A stretch of 64,000 nucleotides of DNA from Mytilus galloprovincialis (lineage: Eukaryota > Mollusca > Bivalvia > Mytilida > Mytilidae), in assembly GCF_965363235.1 (NCBI RefSeq), contig NC_134844.1, positions 74,703,497-74,767,496 of the forward strand, read 5' to 3'. The first letter of the stretch is position 1; every line of letters starts with the position of its first letter. Shown here piece by piece: positions 46,900 through 58,600 of the stretch. The notes under the pieces are model-generated. The model searched no databases, was not told the origin of the DNA, and worked only from the letters and a program-made list of their open reading frames with translations. The position numbers and the translations under genes were made by a program.

Positions 46900-47690
46900 A
46901 CAAACAAAACCCTTGAATAGACTTATTAAGAAGGGATATTGTTACGATACTGTTGTCAGGTCATTAAAGATTGCATATTTTGGCGTTAATATTGATTCAC
47001 TTATAGGGTCTTTGCATCGGAACTAAACACATTTATAAAAAAAACAGTTGTTGGCATGACACGGGTTATGTTCTTCTCATTTATGTTATGATGGTTAGAT
47101 ACAAAACCCCTAACGGGAAGGATTGTGCCTGATGTTCATATCATGCAATCATAATCTTTCAGTCAGTTTAATTGAAGTCTGGAGCTGGCATGTCAGTTAA
47201 CTGCTAGTAGTCTGTTGTTATTTATGTATTATTGTCATTTTGTTCATTTTCTTTGGTTACATCTTTTGATATCAGACTCGAATTTCTCTTGAACTGAATT
47301 TAAATGTGCGTATTGTTATGCGTTTACTTTTCTACATTAGCTCGAGGTATAGGTGGAGGGTTGGGATCTCACAAACATGTTTAACCCAGCCGCATTTTTG
47401 CGCCTGTCCCAAGGCAGGAGCCTCTGGCCTTTGTTAGGCTTGTATTATTTTAATTTTAGTTTCTTGTGTACAATTTGGAAATTAGTATGGCGTTCATTAT
47501 CACTGAATTAGTACTAGTTTAGGGGCCACCTGAAGGACGCCTCCGGTAGCGGGAATTTCTCGCTACATTGGAGACTTGTTGGTGACCTTCTGCTGTTTGT
47601 TTTTTTGTCGGTTTGTTGTCTCTTTGACACATTCTCCATTTCCATTCTCAATTTTATATACAGATACAAATACATGTCGCGGTCGTTGTT
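46900..47690 (+). repeat. Family 2 retroelement 3' end with coding remnant
   Basis: The frame 'LIKKGYCYDTVVRSLKIAYF' followed by 'GVNIDSLIGSLHRN' ends in TAA at about 47028. The 3' tail then matches 17007-17700 and the reverse copies at 18635 and 57275. This is the most complete copy in the window, 5' truncated, which argues for target-primed (LINE- or Penelope-type) retrotransposition of the family. Confidence 0.65.
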
Positions 47691-47754
47691 AATGTGATAA
47701 ATCGGGTCTCCCCTGCACTGCTTTGTTTTCATGTGATGGTGACAATGAATGAAT

Positions 47755-49480
47755 ATGGGTTTTTAAGCCAAAAAGTAGTAATTTGATTTTTTTTATTGTT
47801 TTAGTAATTTTATTTTGTTTTAATCAATCTATCTAAAACTTTAAATCAATGATGTGGTTTGGGGACTCATTTCTTAAATCTACGCCATAATTTTTTTTTT
47901 ACCGGAAGTGTTATTTAAAAATTTAGATCAGAATAATTTAGTGGAGAACTAGAAAACAAAGTTTAATGACAAGCAACAAAACCCACAACAAAAGCGTTTT
48001 CTTTTTATTTTGAAAAAAGTTGAATGTTGAAATAGAAAATAGATATTTCTATGTCCACAATTTTGGATATTACCGGAAGTAATGTTTTTAAAGAGATATG
48101 TCTTATGCATTGTATCCACGAGAGACACATAAGAAAGGTTTGCTGCACAATGTAATGATAGCAATACATTAAAACACATTTTATTTACCCTCCCTAAAAA
48201 TAAGCTTATTCTAGTAGTATGTGCGCCATGTTGGACTATACCAGAAGTAGGGTTTTTGAAGACAATTAATCTGTATCATAAAGCCAAAGGTAGTAGATAA
48301 CAAAGGTTGGTACTTAATATTATGTTATTAGCATGATAATAATACTTTTACACATATTAGCCTTCGATATAGGGCGGATTTAAGTATGATAACCGCAATT
48401 TTGGATTTTACCGGAAGTGAGACATTTTTTGCAGATGTCTCCGTTTCTGAAATGAAAGAGTAATAGTTGAGGAAGGTCTATGCCAAATGTCATGCTTGTA
48501 GCAGGATGTGTACAAATTGTCTAAAATATACGTGTAGCCGCCGCACTAATATCACTATTTCCAAGAATGCTGTTGATTCTGATGATATTAGTGGGAGATA
48601 TTATGGACATAATTGTGCAAATCGTGATACAAGCATGAAATTTGGTATAAAGGTTGACTAAATGATACTTATAAAATATCCGCTGCTGGCCAGATTTTTT
48701 TTTTTTTTTTCAAGATGGCCACCACACATTTTGAAAATAGCGTCATAACAAATAAGCCATTATTTGTTAATCCTTTGAAAGGTGTTATATGTTAAAGCCA
48801 TTGTTAGATTTGATTAAAAGCAAATTACAGGTCATAAATAACGACTAAACACTACATTAATAAAACTTTAGGCGACTTCCGGTTTCAAAATGTCGGCAAA
48901 AGAGTAAAACATTTCGATTGTTTTACTTTCAAGCAATTTTACAAAGGGATTTTAATCCTTGAAAGATGTGTAATGTATAATCCAATGTAAGTTATGATAA
49001 AACGTTAAAAACAGCTCCTTAGTACCACAAAACAACACATAAATGAGGAAAAATAGTGGTTTCCGGTTCCAAATTGGAGTCAAATAAAATACGAAGAAAA
49101 TATTTTAATAATTTGCATCAACTTAACAAGTAATAACACAGGCATGTAATACAAGCATGGAATTTGGTATAATCGTGGACTTAATGATAATTTAAAGAAA
49201 TCAGGTGCTGACCATAACAAATTTCCATTTTTTCAAGATGGCAACCGATCATTTTGCAAATGGCGTCATATCCAGTTGTAATTCCTTGAAAGTTGTGTTA
49301 TAGGTATAATCCAATGTACGTTTCATTACGCGTAGATTACAGTGCCTAAAGTACAGAAAAACAACACATAAATGGCAAAAAAGTGTGATTTCCGGTTTCA
49401 AAATGGCCACAAAATTTTTGAAAATGTATTTTTTTTATAATTTCATCAATTTAACAAGTGATATCACATTCTTTGTTAAG
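47755..49480 (-). repeat. Inner inverted repeat, right copy, plus further diverged units
   Basis: 47755-48520 is the mirror of 43640-44400. From 48590 to 49480 more units of the same type follow, each with 'acaagcatgaaatttggtat', 'tttcaagatggc.acc', 'ttccggtttcaaaatgg' and 'aacaacacataaa' (about 48600-48900, 49030-49100, 49150-49420). Unit length is about 230-280 bp. The frame at 48467-48661 has no domain. Confidence 0.65.
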
Positions 49481-49599
49481 ATTAAATGCCTAGTTTTGTT
49501 AGAAAGACAGGTTCATTATCTTATAATTATCTGACAGTAGCCAATAACAAAACTCGTACAAGAAAGGACAGAACGGTAGCATTTACAGTCACTAACACA

Positions 49600-50640
49600 A
49601 CTGGACTTTTCGCCTCTTCATTTCAAAATTTCCCGACAGGCGGATGCAACTTTAACGGCAGCCGAAGAAGTCCTCTTAGGTTCCAAACTGCCATCGATTT
49701 TTTCTTTTATCCAACCCCAGTGTTCATGAATTGGTACATAAATCAGGCTAAGCCCAAACTTACCTACCTTTATACGCTGCTCTTTGGATGTGCTCTGGAA
49801 ACAAACTCTTGTATGCACTACAATGCCGCTGCTTCCTGGGTAAAAAATTACATTGTGTCTCGTTAACAGCAAGTAGTGATGTTATGCTGTCATACATGAT
49901 GCAAACAAATGCTTCTTTTATGTCCATGTATGTGTCTTTATAATTCAGCAAAAAATAAGTACGTCCCTTACATGTTGAAATACTTCCCTCGCACCCAAAC
50001 TGACCTATTCCCTTAGTGTCACATCCACTGAATGAATGAAAGGAAACGTAGCTTCACGAGGACCAAACGCATTTGATATATCACGTACAGGAAGCCATCA
50101 AAAGTCTTCATTCCTGCCAAAACCCTTTCACAATTTGTTCCACCATATTTTTTGAGTGCTGCAATTTTTAATACTACTACATCTGTGTCGGTGCTACCTT
50201 AACTTACCGTCTTACAACCATTTTCATAATCATGCCGAACATGGGCAAACATTCGTATAGCTGCTTTTCCGTGCTTACAAGGGGTGGCTGAAAAGTATCA
50301 TTCGTCTCTACAGAAGCATTTTGGTCAGCAAGACACTTGAAAAATGTCAATTCGTTGTCATCGTCATAGAGAAAACTACTTCAGAACCCAACTTTTGTCT
50401 TCTCTCATCTAGCCTTTCAATGATTCATTGAGTAAATCTAACACAATCTCTACTCTTAAATACTTATCGATGCAAGATTTGTTTAAGGCCGTATGACACA
50501 ATTGCAAAATCATCCAATATTGTTGCCCTACAAGGTGGCCTGGAATAACCATTGCTGCATCATCAACGATAAATGCGTCAGAATTTGGATCTGCAAATTG
50601 CAAAATGTTTCAATCTTATCCATTTGCACCGATTCATTAC
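49600..50640 (-). pseudogene. Decayed copy 3 of the EEADT/TVDTDV-family gene (most complete)
   Basis: On the minus strand from about 50600: 'FADPNSDAFIVDDAAMVIPG', 'RVEIVLDLLNESLKG', then a TDVVVLK-like core near 50190 ('KIAALKKYGGTNCERVLAGM'), 'FIHSVD' plus a Cys-Asp pair, 'DTYMDIKEAFVCIMYDS', 'HIQRAAYKGR', and 'HEHWGWIKEKIDGSLEPKRT' with 'ASACREILK' at the end. The order matches copies 1 and 2 and adds the N-terminal DAF...G region. Frameshifts and stops show it is dead. Remains of its upstream part may reach about 51060. The plus-strand frame 49486-49866 is its shadow. Confidence 0.6.
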
Positions 50641-51520
50641 CACTGTTTAAAATGACATCCGAAGACAAAAACGGAGGAGCAGTTTGTCTGTATGGATTAA
50701 GAAATATTCTAAATCAATTTGTCCACTGCAACAAGAAATAAAAGTCTAGAAAAAAAATCTAAGGTTCTCTAGCTTTGTTTTTTACAAAAATGTTTACAGT
50801 TTTATTTTACCGACATAATAGGAAGTTGTTCTTTTTGATCTGGTTATAAGAAACCGGTTCTCCTTCTTTTTGTATTTGCTTCAAACGATCTTCAAATTAT
50901 TTGCCTTTGATCTTTTTAAAGAAATCCTTTTGTGTTCATTAAATGCCTCAAACCGCTAGATCTTACAAATTCATCTGATAGTCTACTGATTTCTGGTCCA
51001 GCTACCATCAATACGTCTAAATGAGGTCTTCGGTTAAACCTATGACAACACATCGCCCTTTACAATTTTTTTATTTTGTGTTTTTTGTCTGATCAATTGT
51101 GTTATAAGAAAATATTTTCTGGTCTTACGTACAGTGAAATTATCATTTTCAAATCAATTGCCACCTGTGGGTGACGTAAGAGAAGGGAAGCCATATCTCG
51201 GAGAAGGTCGGTAGCGATCGAGAATATGTTACACGATCAAGACCTTAATGAATACGGTATCATGCTTTATATGGACTGTTTGTACAAAATCTGACTCATG
51301 AAATTCACAAGAAGTTTTAATTTTTAATTGAACACCAGGAATTGATCTGTGGTAAAGATGACTATATTTTCTTACACCAGTCTATCAAATCATTGAACGT
51401 CATAGAGTCATGACATGATAATAATATCTGTGTTTAGCTTTCTTAAGCCGATATATACCATTCAAGCTAAAACACATAGAGTTATCTGATTTGAGTGTCT
51501 ATTCCTAGATAAATTTGAAC
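50641..51520. other. Spacer inside the right half of the giant element
   Basis: AT-rich with possible upstream remains of the decayed gene copy 3 (50880-51060, minus). No clear repeat or exon otherwise. Confidence 0.3.
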
Positions 51521-51539
51521 ATACATACAAGAATATGCC

Positions 51540-53275
51540 GTTATAGGTGTTGAAATAATGGTTTTAGTGACTATATACATTTTGTTCCTTTTGTTATAAG
51601 CCTTCGAATAAGTTATGAAGTTTTTTTAAAATGCAGGGCTAAAAGGTCGCGGCAGTCCATTCCATTATTCAAAATATCCATTTCATTATTTAAAATTGGC
51701 TATTTCTTAATTTTCACGCGTATTTCGACATTTAAGTCCTCTAATAAGCGTTGCGGAACATGTTGACTATATTCATTTGTTCCTCCCAAAATAAGCTTTC
51801 AAATGTGGTATAAAGTTTATCTATAATGAGGGGCTAAAAGGTCGCGGCAGTCCATTCCATTATTCAAAATATCCATTTTATTATTCAAATTGGCTATTTC
51901 TTAATTTTCACGCGTATTTCGACATTTAAGTCCTCTAATATGCGTTGCGGAACATGTTGACTCTATACATTTTGTTCCTCCCGTTATAAGCTTTCGAATG
52001 AGGTATACAGTTTATCTATAATTAGGGGCTAAAAGGTCGCGGCAGTCCATTCCATTATTCAAAATATCCATTTCATTATTAAAATTGGCTATTTCTTAAC
52101 TTTCACGCGTATTTCGACATTTAAGTCCTGTAATATACGTTGCGGAACATGTTGACTATATACATTTTGTTCCCCTTGTTATAAGCTTTCGAATGAGGTA
52201 TAAGGTTTATTTATAATTAGGGGCTAAAAGGTCGCGGCAGTCCATTCCATTATTCAAAATATCCATTTCATTATTCAAAATTGGCTATTTCTTAATTTTC
52301 ACGCGTATTTCGACATTTAAGTCCTCTAATATGCATAGCGGAACATGTTGACTATATTCATTTTGTTCCTCCCGAAATAAGCTTTCAAATGAGGTATAAC
52401 GTTTATCTATAATGAGGGGCTAAAAGGTCGCGGCAGTCCATTCCATTATTCAAAATATCCATTTCATTATTCAAAATTGGCTATTTCTTAATTAATTTTC
52501 ACGCGTATTTCGACATTTAAGTCCTCTAATATGCGTTGCGAAACATGTTGACTATATACATTTTGTTACGCTTGTTATAAGCTTTCGAATGAGGTATAAA
52601 GTTTATCTATAATTAGGGGCTTAAGGGTCGCAGCAGTCCATTCCATTATTCAAAATATCTTTTCATTATTAAAATTGGCTTTTTCTTAACTTTCACGCGT
52701 ATTTCGACATTTAAGACCTCTAATATGCGTTGCGGAACATGTTGACTATATACATTTTGTTCCTCTTGTGATAAGCTTTCGAATGAGGTATAAGGTTTAT
52801 CTATAATTATGGGCTAAAGGGTCGCAGCAGTCCATTCCATTATTCAAAATATCCATTTCATTATTCAAAATTGGCTATTGCTTAATTTTCACGCGTATTT
52901 CGACATTTAAGTCCTCTAATATGCGTTGCGGAACATGTTGACTATATTCATTTTGTTCCTCTCGTAATAAGCTTTCGAATGAGGTATAAAATTTATCTAT
53001 TATTAGGGGTTAAAGGGTCGCAGCAGTCCATTCTATTATTCAAAATATCCATTTCATTATTCAAAATTGGCTATTTCTTAACTTTCACGCGTATTTCGAC
53101 ATTTAAGTCCTCTAATATGCGTTGCGGAACATGTTGACTATATACATTTTGTTCCTCTCGTAATTAGCTTTCGATTGAGATAGAAGGTTTATCTATAATT
53201 AGGAACTAAAGGGTCGCAGCAGTCCATTCTATTATTCAAAATATCCATTTCATTATTCAAAATTGGCTAACATGT
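51540..53275 (-). repeat. 196-bp satellite array, right arm, ~8.5 copies
   Basis: It is the reverse complement of the left-arm satellite: 'ggcagtccattccattattc', 'caaaatatccatttcatt', 'ttttcacgcgtatttcgaca', 'gcgttgcggaacatgttgac' and 'ttataagctttcgaatgagg' recur about every 196 bp. The outermost unit ends at 'caaaattggctaacatgttt', exactly mirroring the start of the left array at 35584-35600. It has about half as many copies as the left arm. Confidence 0.92.
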
Positions 53276-54583
53276 TTAACCCCGTCGAATTATTTATGTA
53301 TGTGTCTGTCCCAAGTCAGGAGTCTATAATTTAGTGGTTGTCGTTTGTCTATGTGATACATATTTATTTTTCGTTCATTTTTTAAAATAAATAAGGCCGT
53401 TAGTTGTCTTGTTTAAATTGTTTTACATTGTCTTATTGGGGCCTTTTATTGCTCACTATGCGGTATGGGCTTTGCTCATTGTTGTAGGCTGTACGGTGAG
53501 CTATAGTTGTTGATGTCTGTGTCATTTTGGTCTTTTGTGGATGTTTTTCTCATTGTCAATAATACCACATCTTCTTTTTTTATATTTCCTCATTTTTATG
53601 TATATTGTGGAATTTAGGTCGTCCGTAAACCCTCTTAAGCTGGGGTCACACATTCACGATTTTTACTGCCGTCCTTGACAGGACCATTCCCGATTAAAAT
53701 TTGTCAAAAGTCTGATCAAGATCCTGTGAATCGAGGAAGGAAATTCGATTTGTATCTTTCGCCAGGTAAAATTCTACCGAGTCTGTCACGACTGCGTCCC
53801 GATTCTACCGAATGCAATCCGACAGAGATCAGATAGTGACAAGACAGTGAACCGACGCTGACGGAAGTTATCCGTTCGAAAACTGTCGGCATAATCGGGA
53901 TGATCAGGTACTGTCGGAACGTAATCCTATCACGGTCCGCTCTATCGCATTGCAAACGGCTTTGTCTGGTCTCAGTCGTATTGTATTCTGTTATTGTCGG
54001 GACTTCTCCAGATCATTCCCGTTCCACAGGACACAGTCCCGAATACACAAAACATTGTTAGGAATTCGATCCGATACAGCAGAATCTGTCACGACATAGG
54101 CACGATTGTAATCCGACTAGAAAAAATCGGCTGAGTTTCCCCGAATGTTACGGGACGCACCTAACTGTCGGGGTGCTTTGCCGAACTATTCGGACCCTTC
54201 CCGACCAGTAGGAATCTGATACGAACTAAAACGACTGCGTTCAGACAATAATAGGACATTCCAGATAATTGAGGATACTAATCCGACTTTATCACTTTTC
54301 GTGTCGTATCGCTGTCTGATCTCAAACGGGAGCAATAATCGGCAATGTGTGAACCCCGCATTATGGTCATTGCGAATCAAATTAAATATAGCTATAGTGT
54401 CACGGTCAATTTTTTTTATATTTTTTTCACTATTCACCGCTTCAATTTGAATAATGAAACATAAGCCATTTCATTATTCGTTATTCATTTTTCAATATTG
54501 AATAGTGAATAATGAACTATTTCATTATTCATTATTGAATAATGAATAATGAACTATGAATAATGGACGTACTTCAGCCCGGT
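53276..54583. repeat. Outer right inverted arm, with MITE insertion
   Basis: It mirrors 34992-35588: the SINE-like unit (53276-53600), the 'ggtcgtccgtaaaccctc' block, then after a 723-bp insertion 'tggtcattgcgaatcaaatt', 'gctatagtgtcacg', 'ttcactattcaccgcttcaa', and the palindromic end closing with '...cttcagcccggt'. Apart from the insertion the two arms align throughout. Confidence 0.8.
53638..54360. mobile_element. MITE, 723 bp, TTA target duplication
   Basis: The left end 'agctggggtcacacatt' and the right end (reverse complement) 'tgcggggttcacacatt' form the inverted termini. TTA flanks both sides (53635-53637, 54361-54363). The left arm of the giant element lacks it at the matching place (about 35205-35220), giving an empty-site control. 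A TTA duplication fits the PIF/Harbinger group, by family knowledge. The two minus-strand frames inside (53716-53955, 54186-54437) have no domain. Confidence 0.75.
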
Positions 54584-54592
54584 TAAATATCT
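54584..54592 (+). other. Right target-site duplication of the giant element
   Basis: TAAATATCT, identical to 34983-34991, directly follows the right end ...CAGCCCGGT. Confidence 0.85.
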
Positions 54593-55597
54593 CGTGGTTT
54601 TATTTGAATAAATATGGTTAATTGAATTTGTTTGGCATGTTTGGTGTACTAATGCTTCCTACGATAATATACAGTATGTATTCTCTCTAAGAATGGTATA
54701 AACAAATACTGTCTTCGGTTTCAGTAAATATATGAATTAATTCACATAACAAAAATAATTTTTATCTTTATGTCATGAAAAGACGGCAACTTGTTGAATT
54801 TGACAACGTTACCCTTATTTACGTTTTGAGATTTATCATTGACAGTATATATATTTTAGATACTTAGTATCGTAATGCACCTAAAACGTGAAATGAAGTT
54901 TAATAAATCTACTGGTCTATTAATAAAAATTATGGGAGAGAGGTTCTAATTGGGGTTTCCAGAATAGAGAATGATGGGCAAAAATAAAGAATGAAGAGCA
55001 AAACAAAAGAATAGAGAAAAATTGACATTTTAATTTCAAAAGGGAATAAAGTTATATGTAAATTATAAATAAAAAATAGAGAATAGTAAAAAAAAAAAGA
55101 AAAACCTTTTCCTCCCTTCTAGATCCTCATGACAAATTCGTAAATAAATCACCAACAAAACAACACAACCAAAAAATGCATCTGTAGTCGGTTCTGCGAA
55201 TATTTCAATAATTTGTTCAATGTATAACCATAAGTTTAATGTTCCTTTTGATTATTGTATAATATTAATTGACTGCTGGTCGGAATTTTGATCAAAAATT
55301 TTAAATAAATTTTATCCGTATACCTTTCAAAACTTCAAACTCGAACACTCAGGGGCGACGTAGAGCTGTTTATATGGTAAAGACATAATAATTATCTATT
55401 TTTTTTTATATTGAATCTTATCTTGTTTTGTTTTTTACTTTACTTTTTGCCATTTTGAATTTCAATGGCGTACTGTTTATGTAACTGCTTTCTCTATTCC
55501 TGCACCGTAACGTGCTAGTAAACGTGAATCTTCATTGAGGTTAATATGTTGTCATACAGAACTGAATGAACTGATAAGGTTTGACCGCCAAATAACT
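54593..55597. other. Spacer upstream of the esterase gene
   Basis: AT-rich with an A-rich patch at 54955-55105 ('aatagagaat', 'gaatgaagagcaaaa' recurring). No exon seen. Confidence 0.4.
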
Positions 55598-55605
55598 TAT
55601 ATAAA
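55598..55605 (+). promoter_or_regulatory. Candidate TATA box of the esterase gene
   Basis: TATATAAA lies 72 bp before the ATG at 55678, which would give a transcription start near 55630 and a 5' leader of about 48 nt. The position is sensible, but the background is AT-rich, so this stays a candidate. Confidence 0.4.
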
Positions 55606-55677
55606 CAATTCACATAAAGTATAGTGCATAAACATTATACACACTATATTAATAGCAGAACAAGTACCAAGACGAAG

Positions 55678-58600
55678 ATGATACGCGCAATGTTATGTTT
55701 TTCACTTCTACTTGGAGTTCTACTAAAAGAGTGTAAATCTTCTCGGCTAGGTATGTATCATAATTAGATAATATAATTATGTTTTAAGATGTAAATCATT
55801 GTGTTGTTTCGTGTTAATTGTTGAAAACGATGCATTCGCATTTTTGGTATTGAAATACTAGAAGCCTAAAAGGAGTAGGTCCGATACGGGCCGATTTTAT
55901 CCTCAAGTTGCAGGTTCATCTGATGAAATATTTTGGACATTTTATGAACACTGAAGTGTCTATACTACTTTAGTCGATTCAATCAGTTTATGTTAAAGAT
56001 TTGAACTGATTAAGTCTTTAAAGATTCTCAAATTCAAGCTTAAATATTACAAACCTATCAATGATGTCATAATATGTCACTTTTCGGATGTTTGTTTTTT
56101 TGTGTTCAACCTTTATATATGTTTTGTTTTATCATCAAGTACAACTTTCATTTTAATATTAAGAATAAGCACTTCCATTTAAGACAGAAACCGTCTAAAA
56201 GTTAACTCAAATGCTTGAAAAGATTTTAGTAATTGATCTTGACTAAATTATGATGGTACCCGATATATGTGCATTGTATTACTAGTATCAAAACAGCCCG
56301 TATCAATGTAGCAGAAGTACAACAAAAAATTGTGTTCTACTTTCAGACAAATAACTTAAGGGTACACCGTACATTTTATTTGTTTTTGTAAAACTGCTAT
56401 ATTTGAGAATTAATTGATGCAAGCTATACTTTATTGTAGTTTTAACATGGGTAGGCATTGTTTTCGTGATTATTTTTGTCCAAGCGATAGTGAGTGTTAA
56501 AATGACACGAATATAATGCCTACCCATGTTAAAACTACAATAAAAAATAGCTTGCATCAATTATTATTCTGAATGACAATTAGGTAGGGAAATTTCTATG
56601 GAAGCCGTAGATTTGTTGTAAATTTACACATGGCCTGGGCCTTGATATTCGTTAATGTTATCCCTCGCTAACGCTCAGGATAAAATTCGAATATCACGGC
56701 CCAGTGTAAATTTCCAACAAATCTATGGCTTCCATGAATTATTTCTTAAGTAACATCATGTACATCATTTTAGAGTTTGGAAGTTTTTTTAATTTAATAA
56801 AACATATTTAAAAATACATGACAATGTGATAAAATTCATTTTTCTGCAGTATCCAATATACGCATGGGCAAACATGGAATAAGAGCATGGGTTTGTTCAC
56901 AAATTAAGCGAAAGAAGCACGTTATATTAGAATTTAGTATTAAAAGGGGGTCTTACTCATAACTTGACCTACGCCTTTCGTTTATTTTTACAATTCTATA
57001 AAATAATTACAGGTTGTTGATTTACCGACACTAATTATATTATTTCTTTATATATATAAATTTAGGTTCCTACAATGTTGACGTCGACAAAGTTTCTATT
57101 TCCGGTATATCTTCTGGTGCTGGATTCGCTACACAGATGCACGTGATACATTCTGCTTCGTTTATTGGAGTAGGAGTTGTTGCTGGAGGTACATATCTAA
57201 ATACTTTATACCATTAAGTTTTTAGTCAACAACATCTGCAAACCAAATATAGTTAAGATATTCGCTTATAAAATTGAGAATGGAAATAGGGAATATGTCA
57301 AAGAGACAACAACCCGACAATAAAAAAAACAACAGCAGAAGGTCACCAATAGGTCTTCAATGTATAGCGAGAAATTCCCGCAACCTGAGGCGTCCTTCAG
57401 CTGGCCCCTAAACAAATATTTATACTAGTTCAGTGATAATGAACGCCATACCAATTTCCAAATTGTACACAAGAAACTAAAATAAAATAATACAAGACTA
57501 ACAAAGGCCAGAGGCTCCTGACTAGGGACAGGCGCCAAAATGCATTCATAAGTATTCAATTAGACAAGCGAATTTTAACGTTTTCGCTTGAATGCATCAC
57601 ACATATACCATTTTACTAAAAAAAATCACTAATGTCTTAATAAAAATGCATGTATAATAGGCATTGTATCCTTTATGTACAGACAAAGTGTTTTAATCTA
57701 ATTCAATTCCCTCTAGTCTCTTTACTTTGTTAATGTAATAAAGTTAACTTAAGCGTTTTGATTTAAAGAGGCTGTTGACAAATAGTTCAAACTTGTAGCA
57801 AGAAAGCAAAAAAAGTCCTTGATTCTTTCTCTAAGATATACAATGTTCAATTAAAACAAATGACAGCCCCCTCGAAAAATAAGTACATGTATCAAGCACA
57901 ATTCCTCCGTTCATATATATTCAAAAAAGTTGACTCATATCACGTCAAATTATATCAACATAAGCAATATATATTCTGAAAATGTTTTGAGTGCAGACTT
58001 AGTCTAAGAGCTTTTAATCTCTCTCAATTGCATTTATTTCTTTAATAAATCTCAATGAAAGTTGTGGTAGACATACATTTGAGACATAGAACAAGTGTAC
58101 TTCCGGAAACGTTTGTGAGTCATTTTTCTTTGTTTGGTCAATTATATCGTATATAATTTTTTTTTTAAAAACAAATAACGGGCAAAACATTTCAAACTTA
58201 GTGTTTTGTGTTTTTATCGAACTTGAAGACCGTACACCAATAGATTTTTAATTTTATAAATTGTGACTCTGATGGAAAGTTGTCTCATGTGTTCTCATAC
58301 CTCATCTTCTTATAGTTTTATAACGGGGCTTTCTTGTGTGTGTTTTAGAAACTTTGTCATTATTTCGGATCTACGTATCCGGGATCGTAATCCATGTTGC
58401 CCGTTAACATAGTGAACTAGCTAGTGTATATATGCCACCAAAAAGTCACTGTTAGAATTGAACTAAGTCTCCTTAATGTTCACATGTTTAATCATATATA
58501 TATAATCTTTATATAACAGTACATGTATAATAAATATTCTTAATCATAATTTCCAATTAACGTTCGTACATACAACTTTGTACTTCAAGCTACTACTCTC

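Larger units (their letters stand above)
34992..54583. mobile_element. Giant foldback DNA element, 19.6 kb, Mutator-like by its 9-bp duplication
   Basis: The outer ends are exact inverted repeats (ACCGGGCTGAAGTACGTCC...). Going inward, both arms carry the same parts in opposite orientation: a palindromic 'cattattcaataatgaataatg' block, a 'gattcgcaatgaccata' block, a SINE-like insert, and an array of a 196-bp satellite. Further in, 43640-44400 is the inverted repeat of 47755-48520, and the core carries decayed gene copies pointing away from a centre near 45.27 kb. A 9-bp target duplication and kilobase-long inverted ends are features of Mutator-like elements; ends built of tandem repeats are features of foldback elements. 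No transposase was recognised, so the class is an inference. The interior also holds reverse-transcriptase, LINE and Polinton-like debris, probably later insertions or captured DNA. Confidence 0.75.
55751..57065 (+). other. Intron 1 of the esterase gene, with two palindromic MITEs
   Basis: The phase-1 intron begins GTATGT and ends AAATTTAG. It carries palindromes at 56413-56561 and 56598-56735, only 36 bp apart. Confidence 0.7.

Noticed and set aside
49486..49866. 126-codon plus-strand frame
   Set aside because: It is antisense to the decayed TVDTDV-family copy 3, whose minus-strand peptides match the other copies.
53716..54437. Two minus-strand frames within the right arm
   Set aside because: They lie within the 723-bp MITE, which has a GC and word pattern unlike coding DNA here.
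34992..54583. The giant element as a Polinton/Maverick
   Set aside because: Its size and the capsid-like debris suggest one, but the flanking duplication is 9 bp (Polintons make 6 bp), the ends do not begin AG, and no polymerase, integrase or ATPase is visible.
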